Shown here one piece after another: positions 1-6,331 of a DNA stretch of 39,231 nucleotides; the stretch's first letter is position 1; each line of letters opens with the position of its first letter. Location of the stretch: the NCBI GenBank assembly GCA_023667045.1, contig JAMPAU010000012.1:1-39231 (forward strand). Direction: 5' to 3'. The notes beneath the pieces are model-generated. The model was not told where the DNA came from. It saw only the letters and a list, made by a program, of their open reading frames with translations, and made no database searches. The DNA is from Ruminococcus flavefaciens. GTDB taxonomy: Bacteria > Bacillota > Clostridia > Oscillospirales > Ruminococcaceae. The position numbers were made by a program, and so were the translations under genes.

Positions 1-52
1 TCGTGTATACGTTAATAGCGTATCGAGGGTTCGAATCCCTCCCTGTCCGCCA
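1..52 (+). tRNA. tRNA-Ser, 3' part only (probably GGA)
   Basis: Only the 3' half lies in the window. A long variable arm is visible (ATACG, loop, CGTAT, about 6-23), which marks a class II tRNA. It is followed by a T arm (GAGGG TTCGAAT CCCTC), a 3' acceptor strand and an encoded CCA at 50-52. The 3' anticodon-stem sequence at the very start fits serine tRNA with anticodon GGA, but the anticodon itself is outside the window, so isotype and anticodon are inferred. Confidence 0.8.
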
Positions 53-110
53 TAATATTTTAGAAAGAACTGCATAATATATGCGTTTTTTTTTGTTTAT
101 ATTCAAAAAG

Positions 111-146
111 AAAGGACAGCCCTTTGTGTAGCTGTCCTTTTTATTT
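111..146. terminator. bidirectional intrinsic terminator
   Basis: A perfect 10-bp stem (AAAGGACAGC / GCTGTCCTTT, loop 121-130) has T-rich tracts on both sides. It lies between the tRNA-Ser on the plus strand and the last gene of the minus-strand flavodoxin operon, so it probably ends both transcripts. Confidence 0.8.
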
Positions 147-469
147 TAGTCTTCTTGATATACTTCTTTGGCAATACGTAATGCCGCCCACGCTTTAGAC
201 CAACCTGCATAGAATGCCGTATGCGTGATTATTTCAGCCATTTCCTCAGCGGTAACGCCGTTGTTTTTGGCATTTATAATATGATACTTGAAAGAGCTGT
301 CCACAAGTCCCTGTGCCATAAGAGCGGTGACCGTTACAACGCTTCTGTCACGGAGTGAAAGCTTATCCTCTCTCGACCATACTTCACCAAAAAGTATATC
401 GTCGTTGAGTTCGGCGAACTTCGGGGCGAAATCTCCTAACTGCTCTCTGCCAGCCGTCTGTTTTACCAT
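146..469 (-). CDS. carboxymuconolactone decarboxylase-like (AhpD fold) protein
   Basis: A 107-residue helical protein of the carboxymuconolactone decarboxylase family. It has the family's central pattern: RDRSVVTVTALMAQG, then a conserved histidine (FKYHI), then the stretch NNGVTAEEMAEIITHTAFYAG. There is no CxxC pair, so it belongs with the non-thiol members and not with AhpD-type peroxidase partners. I start it at the ATG at 469, which follows a strong AAGGAGG site. The longer open frame to 508 would overlap the upstream gene. It is the last gene of a six-gene operon and sits 13 nt behind the acetyltransferase gene. In other bacteria such proteins occur beside cupins and flavodoxins in redox or aromatic-compound cassettes. 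The substrate here is unknown. Confidence 0.85.
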   Translation of the reverse strand: MVKQTAGREQLGDFAPKFAELNDDILFGEVWSREDKLSLRDRSVVTVTALMAQGLVDSSFKYHIINAKNNGVTAEEMAEIITHTAFYAGWSKAWAALRIAKEVYQED

Positions 470-482
470 ATTTAAAACCTCC

Positions 483-1055
483 TTATTTTTCGTAAATACT
501 GCGTACAACCTTTGCCGGACTGCCTACCGCTACCATATCTGCCGGAATGTCCTTTGTGACAACTGAACCTGCTCCGATAATGGCATTGTCTCCGATTTTC
601 ACGCCGGAGAGTATAACAGTACCCGAACCAATCCACACGCCTTTGCCGATACGGACAGGACGGGCTATCAAGTCGCCACGTTTTTCCGGCAACATACCAT
701 GATTGAGCGTTGCAATAACGACGTTGTGACCGATAAGGCACTTGTCGCCGATATAGATTCCGCCTTGGTCTTGAAAAGAACACCCCGAATTTATAAATAC
801 GCCTTTGCCTATGTGGGTATTTTTACCGCAGTCTGTGTGAAACGGCGGAAACATTCTGAAATCTTCATCAAGTTCTTGTCCGGTAAGTCTCGACATAAGG
901 AGACGGATTTCTTCCGGCGTATGATACGAGCTATTTATTTCGGACGTTATACGCAAAGCCTCTTGACTGAGTTCGTGCATTTTCATGTGAACCGGATTTC
1001 CGCAAGTGATTTGTTCACCGCTGTTCATTATCTGAATAAACTCATTATTTGTCAT
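483..1055 (-). CDS. maltose/galactoside-type sugar O-acetyltransferase
   Basis: A 190-residue protein of the Maa/LacA acetyltransferase family. It would transfer acetyl from acetyl-CoA to a sugar hydroxyl in the cytoplasm. An N-terminal helical Mac-type segment (about 1-55) is followed by hexapeptide repeats of a left-handed beta helix (about 75-185, such as IGDKCLIG and IGDNAIIGAG). The likely catalytic histidine is in TLNHG (H119). The length matches the family. The start overlaps the stop of the cupin gene by 4 nt (ATGA), so translation is probably coupled. The acceptor sugar cannot be read from sequence, and the neighbours suggest a stress or detoxification role more than lactose metabolism. 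Confidence 0.88.
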   Translation of the reverse strand: MTNNEFIQIMNSGEQITCGNPVHMKMHELSQEALRITSEINSSYHTPEEIRLLMSRLTGQELDEDFRMFPPFHTDCGKNTHIGKGVFINSGCSFQDQGGIYIGDKCLIGHNVVIATLNHGMLPEKRGDLIARPVRIGKGVWIGSGTVILSGVKIGDNAIIGAGSVVTKDIPADMVAVGSPAKVVRSIYEK

Positions 1056-1486
1056 AATTTTTCGTACTCCTCATCTGAGACAGGTTCGCACCATTCGTTT
1101 GAGGTTTCCTCGCCGAGTACTTCCACTGCTATGTGCGAAAACCACGAATCACTTTTAGCCCCGTGCCAGTGTTTTACCTCTGCCGGAATGGTTATCACCA
1201 TACCTGCTGTAAGGCTTACAGGTTCTTTGCCCCATGCCTGATACCAACCCTCTCCGGCAGTGCATATAAGCAACTGTCCTCCGCCGGACTTTGCGTGGTG
1301 GATATGCCAGTTGTTGCGACATTTTGGTTCAAAGGTAACGTTTGCGAGGAATACTGGACACTTTCCGGCTGCTGTTAGGGGTTTAAGGTATGAATTTCCC
1401 TTAAAGTACTGTGCAAAAGCGTCATTCGGCGAACCTATGCCGAAACTGTCAGCTTTTTCAAATTCATTTCTGTCTGTAATTTTCAT
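1052..1486 (-). CDS. single-domain cupin protein
   Basis: A 144-residue single cupin barrel. The first metal motif is visible around H61, H63 and H64 followed by a glycine-rich turn. The second lies near KHWHG (H106, H108) with another histidine at 118. These would hold one divalent metal. An AGGAGG-type site lies just upstream of the ATG. The gene follows the dockerin-flavodoxin gene by 15 nt and overlaps the acetyltransferase gene by 4 nt. Cupins of this size often travel with carboxymuconolactone decarboxylase-like genes, as here. Whether it is an enzyme or a binding protein is not clear from the sequence. Confidence 0.85.
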   Translation of the reverse strand: MKITDRNEFEKADSFGIGSPNDAFAQYFKGNSYLKPLTAAGKCPVFLANVTFEPKCRNNWHIHHAKSGGGQLLICTAGEGWYQAWGKEPVSLTAGMVITIPAEVKHWHGAKSDSWFSHIAVEVLGEETSNEWCEPVSDEEYEKL

Positions 1487-1501
1487 AGAAAAAATACCTC
1501 C

Positions 1502-2431
1502 TTATTTTGCGAGCGACAAAGTAACTTCAACACTTCCTGTGCCTAAAATCTTTTTAAGTTCTTCCTGTGTTACGTTGTTAATGTGTCCGAGACGTGTCAA
1601 TGACCATGAATTTTTATCATAGTATATCACAAACTTGTTTCCTTGATAGAGAATCAAGTCGCCATAATCGGTGTTGATTTGTTCGTTGTTTGTGGGCAGA
1701 GCTTCCGGAAGAGTGCCAGTTTTTTCAAAGTTAGCGTAATCATCAAGACTTAAAGTAAGTGATTTGTTGCCGATGAGTTTTGCGAGAGCCTCAGCGGAAG
1801 AATTATCGGCAAGAGTGGCAGAAAGCGTATGTCCGTTTACTTCGATATTCATTATAGTTTCTTTTTTCTTGTCGGGGAGATTAAGCGTGTCAATCCAGTC
1901 TGAAACGTCTTTTTCGGTTGCATTTGATGCGAAACGTTTTCCGGCGAGCTGATTTCCGGCTGAAATTAATTCACTGATATTCTTTTCGCTTGCGGAAATT
2001 CCAGTACTGCCGGACGTACAGAAAGGTATAACGGTTTTATCCGAGAAGTCGTAACTCTCAAGAAAAGTATCTATAATACGAGGTTCTTCGCCCCACCAAA
2101 TAGGATAGCCCAAGAAAACCACATCATATGATTTTATGCTGTCAATGGGGTCGGCGATTTTTTCGGTGTTTCCGGTGCGTGAAAAATACGCAACAAGAAT
2201 ATCGCTTTTTTCTTCATTATTGTTAAGGAAATGTTTACGCATAAGACAGAGGTCGAAAACGTCTATAACGCCGTCGCCGGTGAGGTCGTAGAGACTTCTT
2301 AAAATTCCTGGCGAGCCAGTGAGAAGAAAGTTATTCAGATTGTGCATATCCTGAGCGGTATAGTTTACGGCGTTTGCGGTTGCCGGAACAGCAAGAAAAG
2401 CAGTTATTAAAGCGGTAAGAAATTTTTTCAC
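1502..2431 (-). CDS. exported dockerin-flavodoxin-cyclophilin-like fusion
   Basis: A 309-residue modular protein. Residues 1-21 are a signal peptide (MKKFLTALITAFLAVPATA). Residues 23-70 are a dockerin whose second calcium loop is canonical (DLTGDGVIDVFDL) and whose first half is degenerate. Residues 77-186 are flavodoxin-like, with the FMN phosphate loop SRTGNTEK and the GYPIWWGEEP strand. Residues 194-309 match the cyclophilin-like domain found behind flavodoxins in gut Firmicutes. Compared with the next gene upstream, about 45 residues are missing between TEKIA and DPIDSI, so the flavodoxin core is shortened in frame. The start is GTG, set by an AGGAGG site about 10 nt upstream. The export signal and dockerin suggest attachment to a cell-surface scaffold. 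Cofactor binding is doubtful because of the deletion. Confidence 0.85.
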   Translation of the reverse strand: MKKFLTALITAFLAVPATANAVNYTAQDMHNLNNFLLTGSPGILRSLYDLTGDGVIDVFDLCLMRKHFLNNNEEKSDILVAYFSRTGNTEKIADPIDSIKSYDVVFLGYPIWWGEEPRIIDTFLESYDFSDKTVIPFCTSGSTGISASEKNISELISAGNQLAGKRFASNATEKDVSDWIDTLNLPDKKKETIMNIEVNGHTLSATLADNSSAEALAKLIGNKSLTLSLDDYANFEKTGTLPEALPTNNEQINTDYGDLILYQGNKFVIYYDKNSWSLTRLGHINNVTQEELKKILGTGSVEVTLSLAK

Positions 2432-2446
2432 AGGAAAGGACCTCCT

Positions 2447-2923
2447 TTAAAGAGTTTCAAGCCATTCCTTTAACTCTGCAACAGTCGGGTTGCCGTTTAA
2501 TATTTTACCCTCTTTTATCACGGTGCTGTCGGAAACACTGCATTCCAGTTCTTTTACTGTATTGCCGAAACCGCTAACGCCGGAAGTAGCAAAGAGTATT
2601 ATTGTTTTTCCGGAAAAGTCATGACTTTCAAGGAAAGTATTTATAACAGTCGGTGCTACATACCACCATACCGGAAAACCAACAAAAACAGTATCGTATG
2701 CCGAAATATCAACCGGATTTTCAGAGAGTGCCGGACGGTAGCTTTTGTCCGCCATCTCAACACTTGAACGTGATTTTTTGTCCATCCAGTTGAGGTCGGC
2801 AGTGGAGTAGGGAACAGCCGGTTTTATTTCGTAAATATCAGCTCCGGAAGCCTCAGCAAGATTTTTGGCAGTTTTGGCAGTAACTCCACTTGCACTGAAA
2901 TATGCAACTAATTTTTTACTCAT
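2447..2923 (-). CDS. flavodoxin
   Basis: A 158-residue cytoplasmic flavodoxin of the short Firmicutes type. The N-terminal phosphate-binding loop (FSASGVTAKTAK, about residues 9-20), the central VGFPVWW strand and the LFATSG loop that packs on the flavin are all present, so it should bind FMN and carry electrons. The length is normal for the family, which makes it a useful template for the shortened copy in the next gene. The ATG follows a clear AGGAGG. It is the second gene of the TetR-led operon, 34 nt after the regulator gene, with 15 nt to the GTG of the dockerin fusion. Its redox partner is unknown. Confidence 0.9.
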   Translation of the reverse strand: MSKKLVAYFSASGVTAKTAKNLAEASGADIYEIKPAVPYSTADLNWMDKKSRSSVEMADKSYRPALSENPVDISAYDTVFVGFPVWWYVAPTVINTFLESHDFSGKTIILFATSGVSGFGNTVKELECSVSDSTVIKEGKILNGNPTVAELKEWLETL

Positions 2924-2957
2924 AATAAATTCCTCCTGTTGTATTTTATGATTTTAA

Positions 2958-3587
2958 TTAATATTCGCCGGAAAGTAAGTTTTTCACACAGTTATATACT
3001 ATATCGTGTATACTGTATTGTACGAAATCCAGTCCCACTTCACGCATAGCCCTTGACTGCTTTTCCGTTGCGTTGGTATATGGATAAACTCCGAACATAA
3101 ACGGAAAAAACACAAAAATAAAGTCTGACTTCTGCTTTTCACTCATATGCGGACAGAATTTGTCAAGGCACGCCCCTACAGCCAAAAGGGCTTTTTTGTA
3201 TGAAGATTTAAAATCCTTGAGGTTTTCAAATCTGCTGTTAGCCTCAATGTCGTAAAGATTCATGGCAAGGAGCTTAAGGAGCTGTTTACGCTTTTCGAGG
3301 GAGCAGGCAAGGTTATGTGCGAGACTTTCAGCGGAAAGCGTATCATTGCTGTCAATTATGCTTTGCAGGTCGATTATCCATAAGTCATATTCTCTCTGCA
3401 TGAATGCAAGAAAAATTTCCTCTTTGGTCTGAAAGTAATTATATATAGAAGTCCTCGTGAATGATGTAATACTTCCTATTTCCTTTATCGTGATTTCCCT
3501 GAAGCTCATAGTCTGGTAGAGTTTTTCGCAGGCGTTTATAATTTCCTCACGGCGTGAGGCGGTAAGTTCCGGTGAACCTTTTGGCAT
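2958..3587 (-). CDS. TetR/AcrR-family transcriptional regulator, probably autoregulatory
   Basis: A 209-residue one-component repressor. The N-terminal helix-turn-helix is plain (about 15-60: ITIKEIGSITSFTRTSIYNYF), and the rest is the helical ligand and dimer domain, which resembles TetR_C members of Clostridia. I start it at the ATG at 3587, behind AAAGGAG. The open frame extends 11 codons further but would run into the promoter. It is the first gene of the six-gene operon. Two TGACA-centred palindromes overlap its own promoter, so negative autoregulation of the whole operon is the natural reading. The inducer cannot be guessed from sequence; the enzymes downstream suggest a redox or electrophile signal. 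Confidence 0.9.
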   Translation of the reverse strand: MPKGSPELTASRREEIINACEKLYQTMSFREITIKEIGSITSFTRTSIYNYFQTKEEIFLAFMQREYDLWIIDLQSIIDSNDTLSAESLAHNLACSLEKRKQLLKLLAMNLYDIEANSRFENLKDFKSSYKKALLAVGACLDKFCPHMSEKQKSDFIFVFFPFMFGVYPYTNATEKQSRAMREVGLDFVQYSIHDIVYNCVKNLLSGEY

Positions 3588-3606
3588 AGCAATTCTCCTT
3601 TTATAC

Positions 3607-3619
3607 TGACACCGTGTCA
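3607..3619. promoter_or_regulatory. TetR operator 1
   Basis: A perfect 13-bp palindrome, TGACACCGTGTCA, just downstream of the minus-strand -10 box at 3628-3633 and between the promoter and the tetR ribosome site. Binding here would block promoter clearance. It closely resembles operator 2, and the centres are 36 bp apart. Confidence 0.7.
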
Positions 3620-3627
3620 TTAAGGCT

Positions 3628-3656
3628 ATTATATATTATTTCTGACACGATGTCAA
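3628..3656 (-). promoter_or_regulatory. sigma-A promoter of the tetR-flavodoxin operon
   Basis: On the minus strand, TTGACA (3651-3656), a 17-nt spacer and TATAAT (3628-3633): a perfect consensus promoter reading into the TetR gene. Such a strong promoter makes sense if it is normally held off by the repressor whose likely operators overlap it. Confidence 0.85.
3643..3655. promoter_or_regulatory. TetR operator 2
   Basis: TGACACGATGTCA, an inverted repeat with 5-bp arms that differs from operator 1 only at its centre. It covers most of the -35 hexamer of the operon promoter, so a bound repressor would exclude sigma-A polymerase. Confidence 0.7.
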
Positions 3657-3728
3657 TATATTTTGCTTAAATTCGTTATAATATACAATCGGGTATGAAA
3701 AAAATTGTGATTTGTTACAAAGACAATA

Positions 3729-3764
3729 AAAAAACTCCCGAAAACAATAGTTTTCAGGAGTTTT
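3729..3764 (-). terminator. terminator of tRNA-Arg
   Basis: A hairpin with arms AAACTCCCGAAAAC and GTTTTCAGGAGTTT (one mismatched pair) and an A-tract on the plus side that becomes a U-tract in the minus-strand RNA. It begins at the CCA end of tRNA-Arg. Confidence 0.8.
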
Positions 3765-3840
3765 GGCGTGCCTGGAGGGATTCGAACCCCCGACCTACTG
3801 GTTCGTAGCCAGTCACTCTATCCAGCTGAGCTACAAGCAC
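3764..3840 (-). tRNA. tRNA-Arg (ACG)
   Basis: A complete 77-nt cloverleaf on the minus strand. Acceptor arms GTGCTTG and CAGGCAC pair with one wobble, the anticodon loop is CTACGAA (anticodon ACG), the T arm contains GGTTCGAATCC, and CCA is encoded. The A at the wobble position would be edited to inosine. Confidence 0.95.
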
Positions 3841-3871
3841 ATTTTTTATCTTTCGCCTTACGACAATAAAT

Positions 3872-3900
3872 ATTATATCACGCTTTTACGCAAATGTCAA
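3872..3900 (-). promoter_or_regulatory. promoter of tRNA-Arg
   Basis: Minus-strand TTGACA (3895-3900), 17-nt spacer, TATAAT (3872-3877), about 30 nt upstream of the mature tRNA-Arg 5' end. Confidence 0.8.
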
Positions 3901-3988
3901 CACTTTTTTGAAAAAACGGCATATTTTATATATTTTTCTATTATTATCCAAAAAATATATGCAAAACATAGAAACAGTGAATTTTCTA

Positions 3989-4017
3989 TTGACTTTTCCG
4001 GACAACTGTGCTATAAT
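3989..4017 (+). promoter_or_regulatory. promoter of the first tRNA-Lys
   Basis: TTGACT (3989-3994), 17-nt spacer, TATAAT (4012-4017), 14 nt before the tRNA 5' end. Confidence 0.8.
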
Positions 4018-4031
4018 AAATAACGTTGTGA

Positions 4032-4107
4032 GAGACATTAGCTCAGTCGGTAGAGCATACGCCTTTTAAGCGTAGGGTCGAGGGTTCAAATCCCTCATGT
4101 CTCACCA
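4032..4107 (+). tRNA. tRNA-Lys (TTT), copy 1
   Basis: A complete 76-nt cloverleaf. Acceptor GAGACAT/ATGTCTC, anticodon loop CTTTTAA (anticodon TTT), T loop TTCAAAT, encoded CCA at the end. It is nearly identical to the next tRNA gene. Confidence 0.95.
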
Positions 4108-4118
4108 ACTCTTTTTTG

Positions 4119-4150
4119 AAAAGTCCGATAGTTTCGGATTTTTATTTTTT
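4119..4150 (+). terminator. terminator after tRNA-Lys copy 1
   Basis: The stem AAGTCCGA / TCGGATTT (one G-T pair) is followed by a long T-rich run. A related hairpin follows copy 2, so tRNA and terminator were probably duplicated as a unit. Confidence 0.7.
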
Positions 4151-4176
4151 GTTTGTCCGCATATATTTGCTGAAAT

Positions 4177-4252
4177 GAGACATTAGCTCAGCCGGTAGAG
4201 CATACGCCTTTTAAGCGTAGGGTCGAGGGTTCAAGTCCCTCATGTCTCACCA
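4177..4252 (+). tRNA. tRNA-Lys (TTT), copy 2
   Basis: A complete 76-nt cloverleaf with the same acceptor and anticodon arms as copy 1. It differs at one D-loop base (GCCGG for GTCGG) and one T-loop base (TTCAAGT for TTCAAAT). CCA is encoded. This is a tandem duplication of a tRNA-Lys gene. Confidence 0.95.
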
Positions 4253-4264
4253 GTTTGTTTGCAG

Positions 4265-4296
4265 AAAGTCTGATTTAATCGGACTTTTTATTTTTT
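4265..4296 (+). terminator. terminator after tRNA-Lys copy 2
   Basis: AAAGTCTGAT, a 3-nt loop and ATCGGACTTT form a 10-bp stem with one wobble pair, followed by a T tract. It separates the tRNA from the WYL regulator gene. Confidence 0.75.
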
Positions 4297-4324
4297 GTCT
4301 GTCTGAAAAAAAGAGGTACATAAA

Positions 4325-5287
4325 ATGAACGGCGAAAGAATTTTACATATATATGACTGTCTGTGCCGATGTACAGACGACACAAAAGGTGTTTCAATTA
4401 AAGATATTCAGAACTATCTCGCACAGAATGCTAATATGGAAAACGTCTCGGACCTTACTATAAGGCGTGACATCGACCGCCTCACAGCTATGGGCAAGGA
4501 TATAAAGAAAAATAAAGGAGCTCACAATATTGCGTATTACAGCGTTGACAGGCAGTTTTCTTTCAATGAAATGCGTTTTATTGTGGATTCTATCTCAATA
4601 AATAAATTTCTGTCAGTCTCACAGAAAACTAAACTCATAAAGAAATTTGAGGGAATGTGTTCTGAAAAGGAAGTGCAGAAACTCATAAGCCGTACGCCTG
4701 CCGACCCTCAGAAAACACCTTGTGATTTAATGGAAAATCTTGACAGAGTTCATGATATTATCGAGAACAAGCGGAAAATACAATTTGATTATGGAAAATT
4801 CAATACTAAAAAACAAATGGTCTATTATCATAAACACAGAAATATTATTCCCTTGAAAGTCATCTATTTCAGCACACGCTTTTATCTTAAATGTTTTGAT
4901 ATAGAAAACAAGGCGTTTAGAACATACCGCATTGACCGCATGAAAAATATAAAGTACGGCGAAAAAGTAAGCGTTGCGGAGAGTATGCCCGATTATAAAG
5001 GTGCTGTCCTTGATATGTTTGAGCCGGAATACTTTGAGCTTGTAACCTTGCGTGTAAAGCGTTTCCTTACGGACGATATGCTTGAATGGCTCGGCAATTA
5101 TGCAAGCATACGTGACGACTTTGATGACAGTGATTATATTATCGTAAATGCAAATATAGGTATCAGTCAAGGCTTTTACCGCTGGGTAATGAAGTACGGC
5201 GGTAATATGGAAATTATTTCGCCAGATACTGTCCGCAGAAATTTCCTCGCCGAAATGAAAGAAGTCATGAAAATATACGAAAAGTAA
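4325..5287 (+). CDS. HTH-WYL transcriptional regulator (YafY family)
   Basis: A 320-residue protein with a winged helix-turn-helix (about 1-75: LTIRRDIDRLTAMGKDIKK) followed by a WYL domain (about 130-215: IIPLKVIYFSTRFYLKCFD) and a C-terminal extension (to 320). WYL domains bind nucleotide-like or other small ligands, and many members control defence or stress genes. The ATG follows AGAGG. The gene stands alone between the tRNA-Lys terminator and its own terminator, so no target can be assigned from context. Its position behind a tRNA cluster is a common site for acquired genes. Confidence 0.88.
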   Translation: MNGERILHIYDCLCRCTDDTKGVSIKDIQNYLAQNANMENVSDLTIRRDIDRLTAMGKDIKKNKGAHNIAYYSVDRQFSFNEMRFIVDSISINKFLSVSQKTKLIKKFEGMCSEKEVQKLISRTPADPQKTPCDLMENLDRVHDIIENKRKIQFDYGKFNTKKQMVYYHKHRNIIPLKVIYFSTRFYLKCFDIENKAFRTYRIDRMKNIKYGEKVSVAESMPDYKGAVLDMFEPEYFELVTLRVKRFLTDDMLEWLGNYASIRDDFDDSDYIIVNANIGISQGFYRWVMKYGGNMEIISPDTVRRNFLAEMKEVMKIYEK

Positions 5288-5298
5288 TAAAAATTATT

Positions 5299-5330
5299 AA
5301 ACGACCGGATTTATTCCGGTTGTTTTTTTG
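5299..5330 (+). terminator. terminator of the WYL regulator gene
   Basis: AACGACCGGA / TCCGGTTGTT stem with a 5-nt loop and a run of seven T. It lies between two convergent genes and may serve both. Confidence 0.85.
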
Positions 5331-5756
5331 TCAGTCCCATTCGTTGAAGATGATATTTCCGACTGAAAGTGGACTATAATATTTAATCTGTTGCAGTTCG
5401 CATTCAGACAGATTGTTTTCTGTTTTGTTAAAAGACGAGTTCAGCGTAACAGCAGGGATTATTTCATACTCCGGAAGATAAATTCCGCTCATGCATAAAT
5501 CAGTGAAAACCTTATCGCCGTGTGATATGTCTTTCGTGAATCCGGCAACCGCATAATACTTGTTCAGCAGAAAATATATATTGTCAAATTCCGCATAGAA
5601 ATAGCTTGTATTGTTAGGATTTGCAGTACTGATTAGCTTTTGCTTTATTATATTCTGTATATTAAAACATACTTTCCGGAATGTTTTATAGTCGTTGATT
5701 TCGGGCAGAGAATCCCCGATACTATAAAAGCCCGTTATACCTTTTTTCAACAGCAT
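5331..5756 (-). CDS. hypothetical protein, possible immunity-type
   Basis: A 141-residue soluble protein that I do not recognise. It has no signal peptide or membrane segment. It is rich in aromatic residues and asparagine (ANPNNTSYFYAEFDNIYFLL) and ends in an acidic, aromatic tail (NEWD), a composition common in small immunity proteins. The stop of the DUF5071 gene and this start share one base (TAATG), so the two are translationally coupled and probably act together. No function is assigned. Confidence 0.6.
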   Translation of the reverse strand: MLLKKGITGFYSIGDSLPEINDYKTFRKVCFNIQNIIKQKLISTANPNNTSYFYAEFDNIYFLLNKYYAVAGFTKDISHGDKVFTDLCMSGIYLPEYEIIPAVTLNSSFNKTENNLSECELQQIKYYSPLSVGNIIFNEWD

Positions 5757-6160
5757 TATTTATTCAGAACCTCCCCGATACTTTCAAGATATTCAAGTGC
5801 CGTCATGTCAACTTCCTCTGCCTTTTCGCTGTCAGACGGACTGTATGCTATTCTGCTGACAGCATTTTTCAGTCTTTCAGATGGTTTTTCTATTAACGGC
5901 AGAAGTCCGGTTATTATGAAATACTTCCATAGTTCGTCATGCTGTGAAACGTCCAGAATATTTATAATATAGTCGTCTGCAACGGCATAGTGTCCGGCGA
6001 CTATACGGCATACTTCGTCAGCAACCGGAAAATTCATATCTTGAACCCATTCAAGCAAGTCCAGAATAACCGATTTTATTTCTTCGTCCGTCAGTGCGTA
6101 AAGACTGCTCAGACCGCTTTTGTCAAACTTATCCTTTGGCAGAAAATCTCTGATACTCAT
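5756..6160 (-). CDS. DUF5071 family protein
   Basis: A 134-residue helical protein. The opening IRDFLPKDKFDKSG, the central LLEWVQDMNFPVA with its following helix, the WKYFIITGLLPLI segment and the SEKAEEVDMTALEYLE close follow the DUF5071 pattern. This family of small HEAT-like proteins is common in toxin-immunity neighbourhoods, and its biochemical role is unknown. I start it at the ATG at 6160; the open frame extends 22 codons further but has no ribosome site there and overlaps the promoter. It is the first gene of a two-gene unit with the unknown gene at 5331-5756. Confidence 0.75.
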   Translation of the reverse strand: MSIRDFLPKDKFDKSGLSSLYALTDEEIKSVILDLLEWVQDMNFPVADEVCRIVAGHYAVADDYIINILDVSQHDELWKYFIITGLLPLIEKPSERLKNAVSRIAYSPSDSEKAEEVDMTALEYLESIGEVLNK

Positions 6161-6182
6161 TAAAACACCGTCCTTTGTTTCA

Positions 6183-6211
6183 ATTATACAGTATGTGTCC
6201 GTATAAGTCAA
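6183..6211 (-). promoter_or_regulatory. promoter of the DUF5071 pair
   Basis: Minus-strand TTGACT (6206-6211), 17-nt spacer, TATAAT (6183-6188). It starts immediately behind the U-tract of the serpin terminator, so the two transcripts are tightly packed. Confidence 0.8.
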
Positions 6212-6213
6212 TA

Positions 6214-6242
6214 CAAAAAACCGCACCCCATAAGGATACGGC
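6214..6242 (-). terminator. terminator of the serpin gene
   Basis: In minus-strand RNA, CCGUAUCC pairs with GGGUGCGG (two G-U pairs) around a short loop and is followed by six U. It lies about 90 nt past the serpin stop codon. Confidence 0.7.
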
Positions 6243-6331
6243 TTTCTGATTTTGTCCCCATGCGGAGACCCCCAAAAAAAATTTATATATACCGCCGACA
6301 GTGTGCAGAAGTCAGCAGGAATATAGCGGAA

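Noticed and set aside
699-1622. Plus-strand open frames over the acetyltransferase and cupin genes
   Set aside because: Both underlying minus-strand genes have clear family motifs and coupled starts, so the plus frames are shadows.
3763-4023. Open frame beginning MACLEGFEPPTYW on the plus strand
   Set aside because: It is the antisense of the tRNA-Arg gene, a well-known source of false protein predictions, and has no ribosome site.
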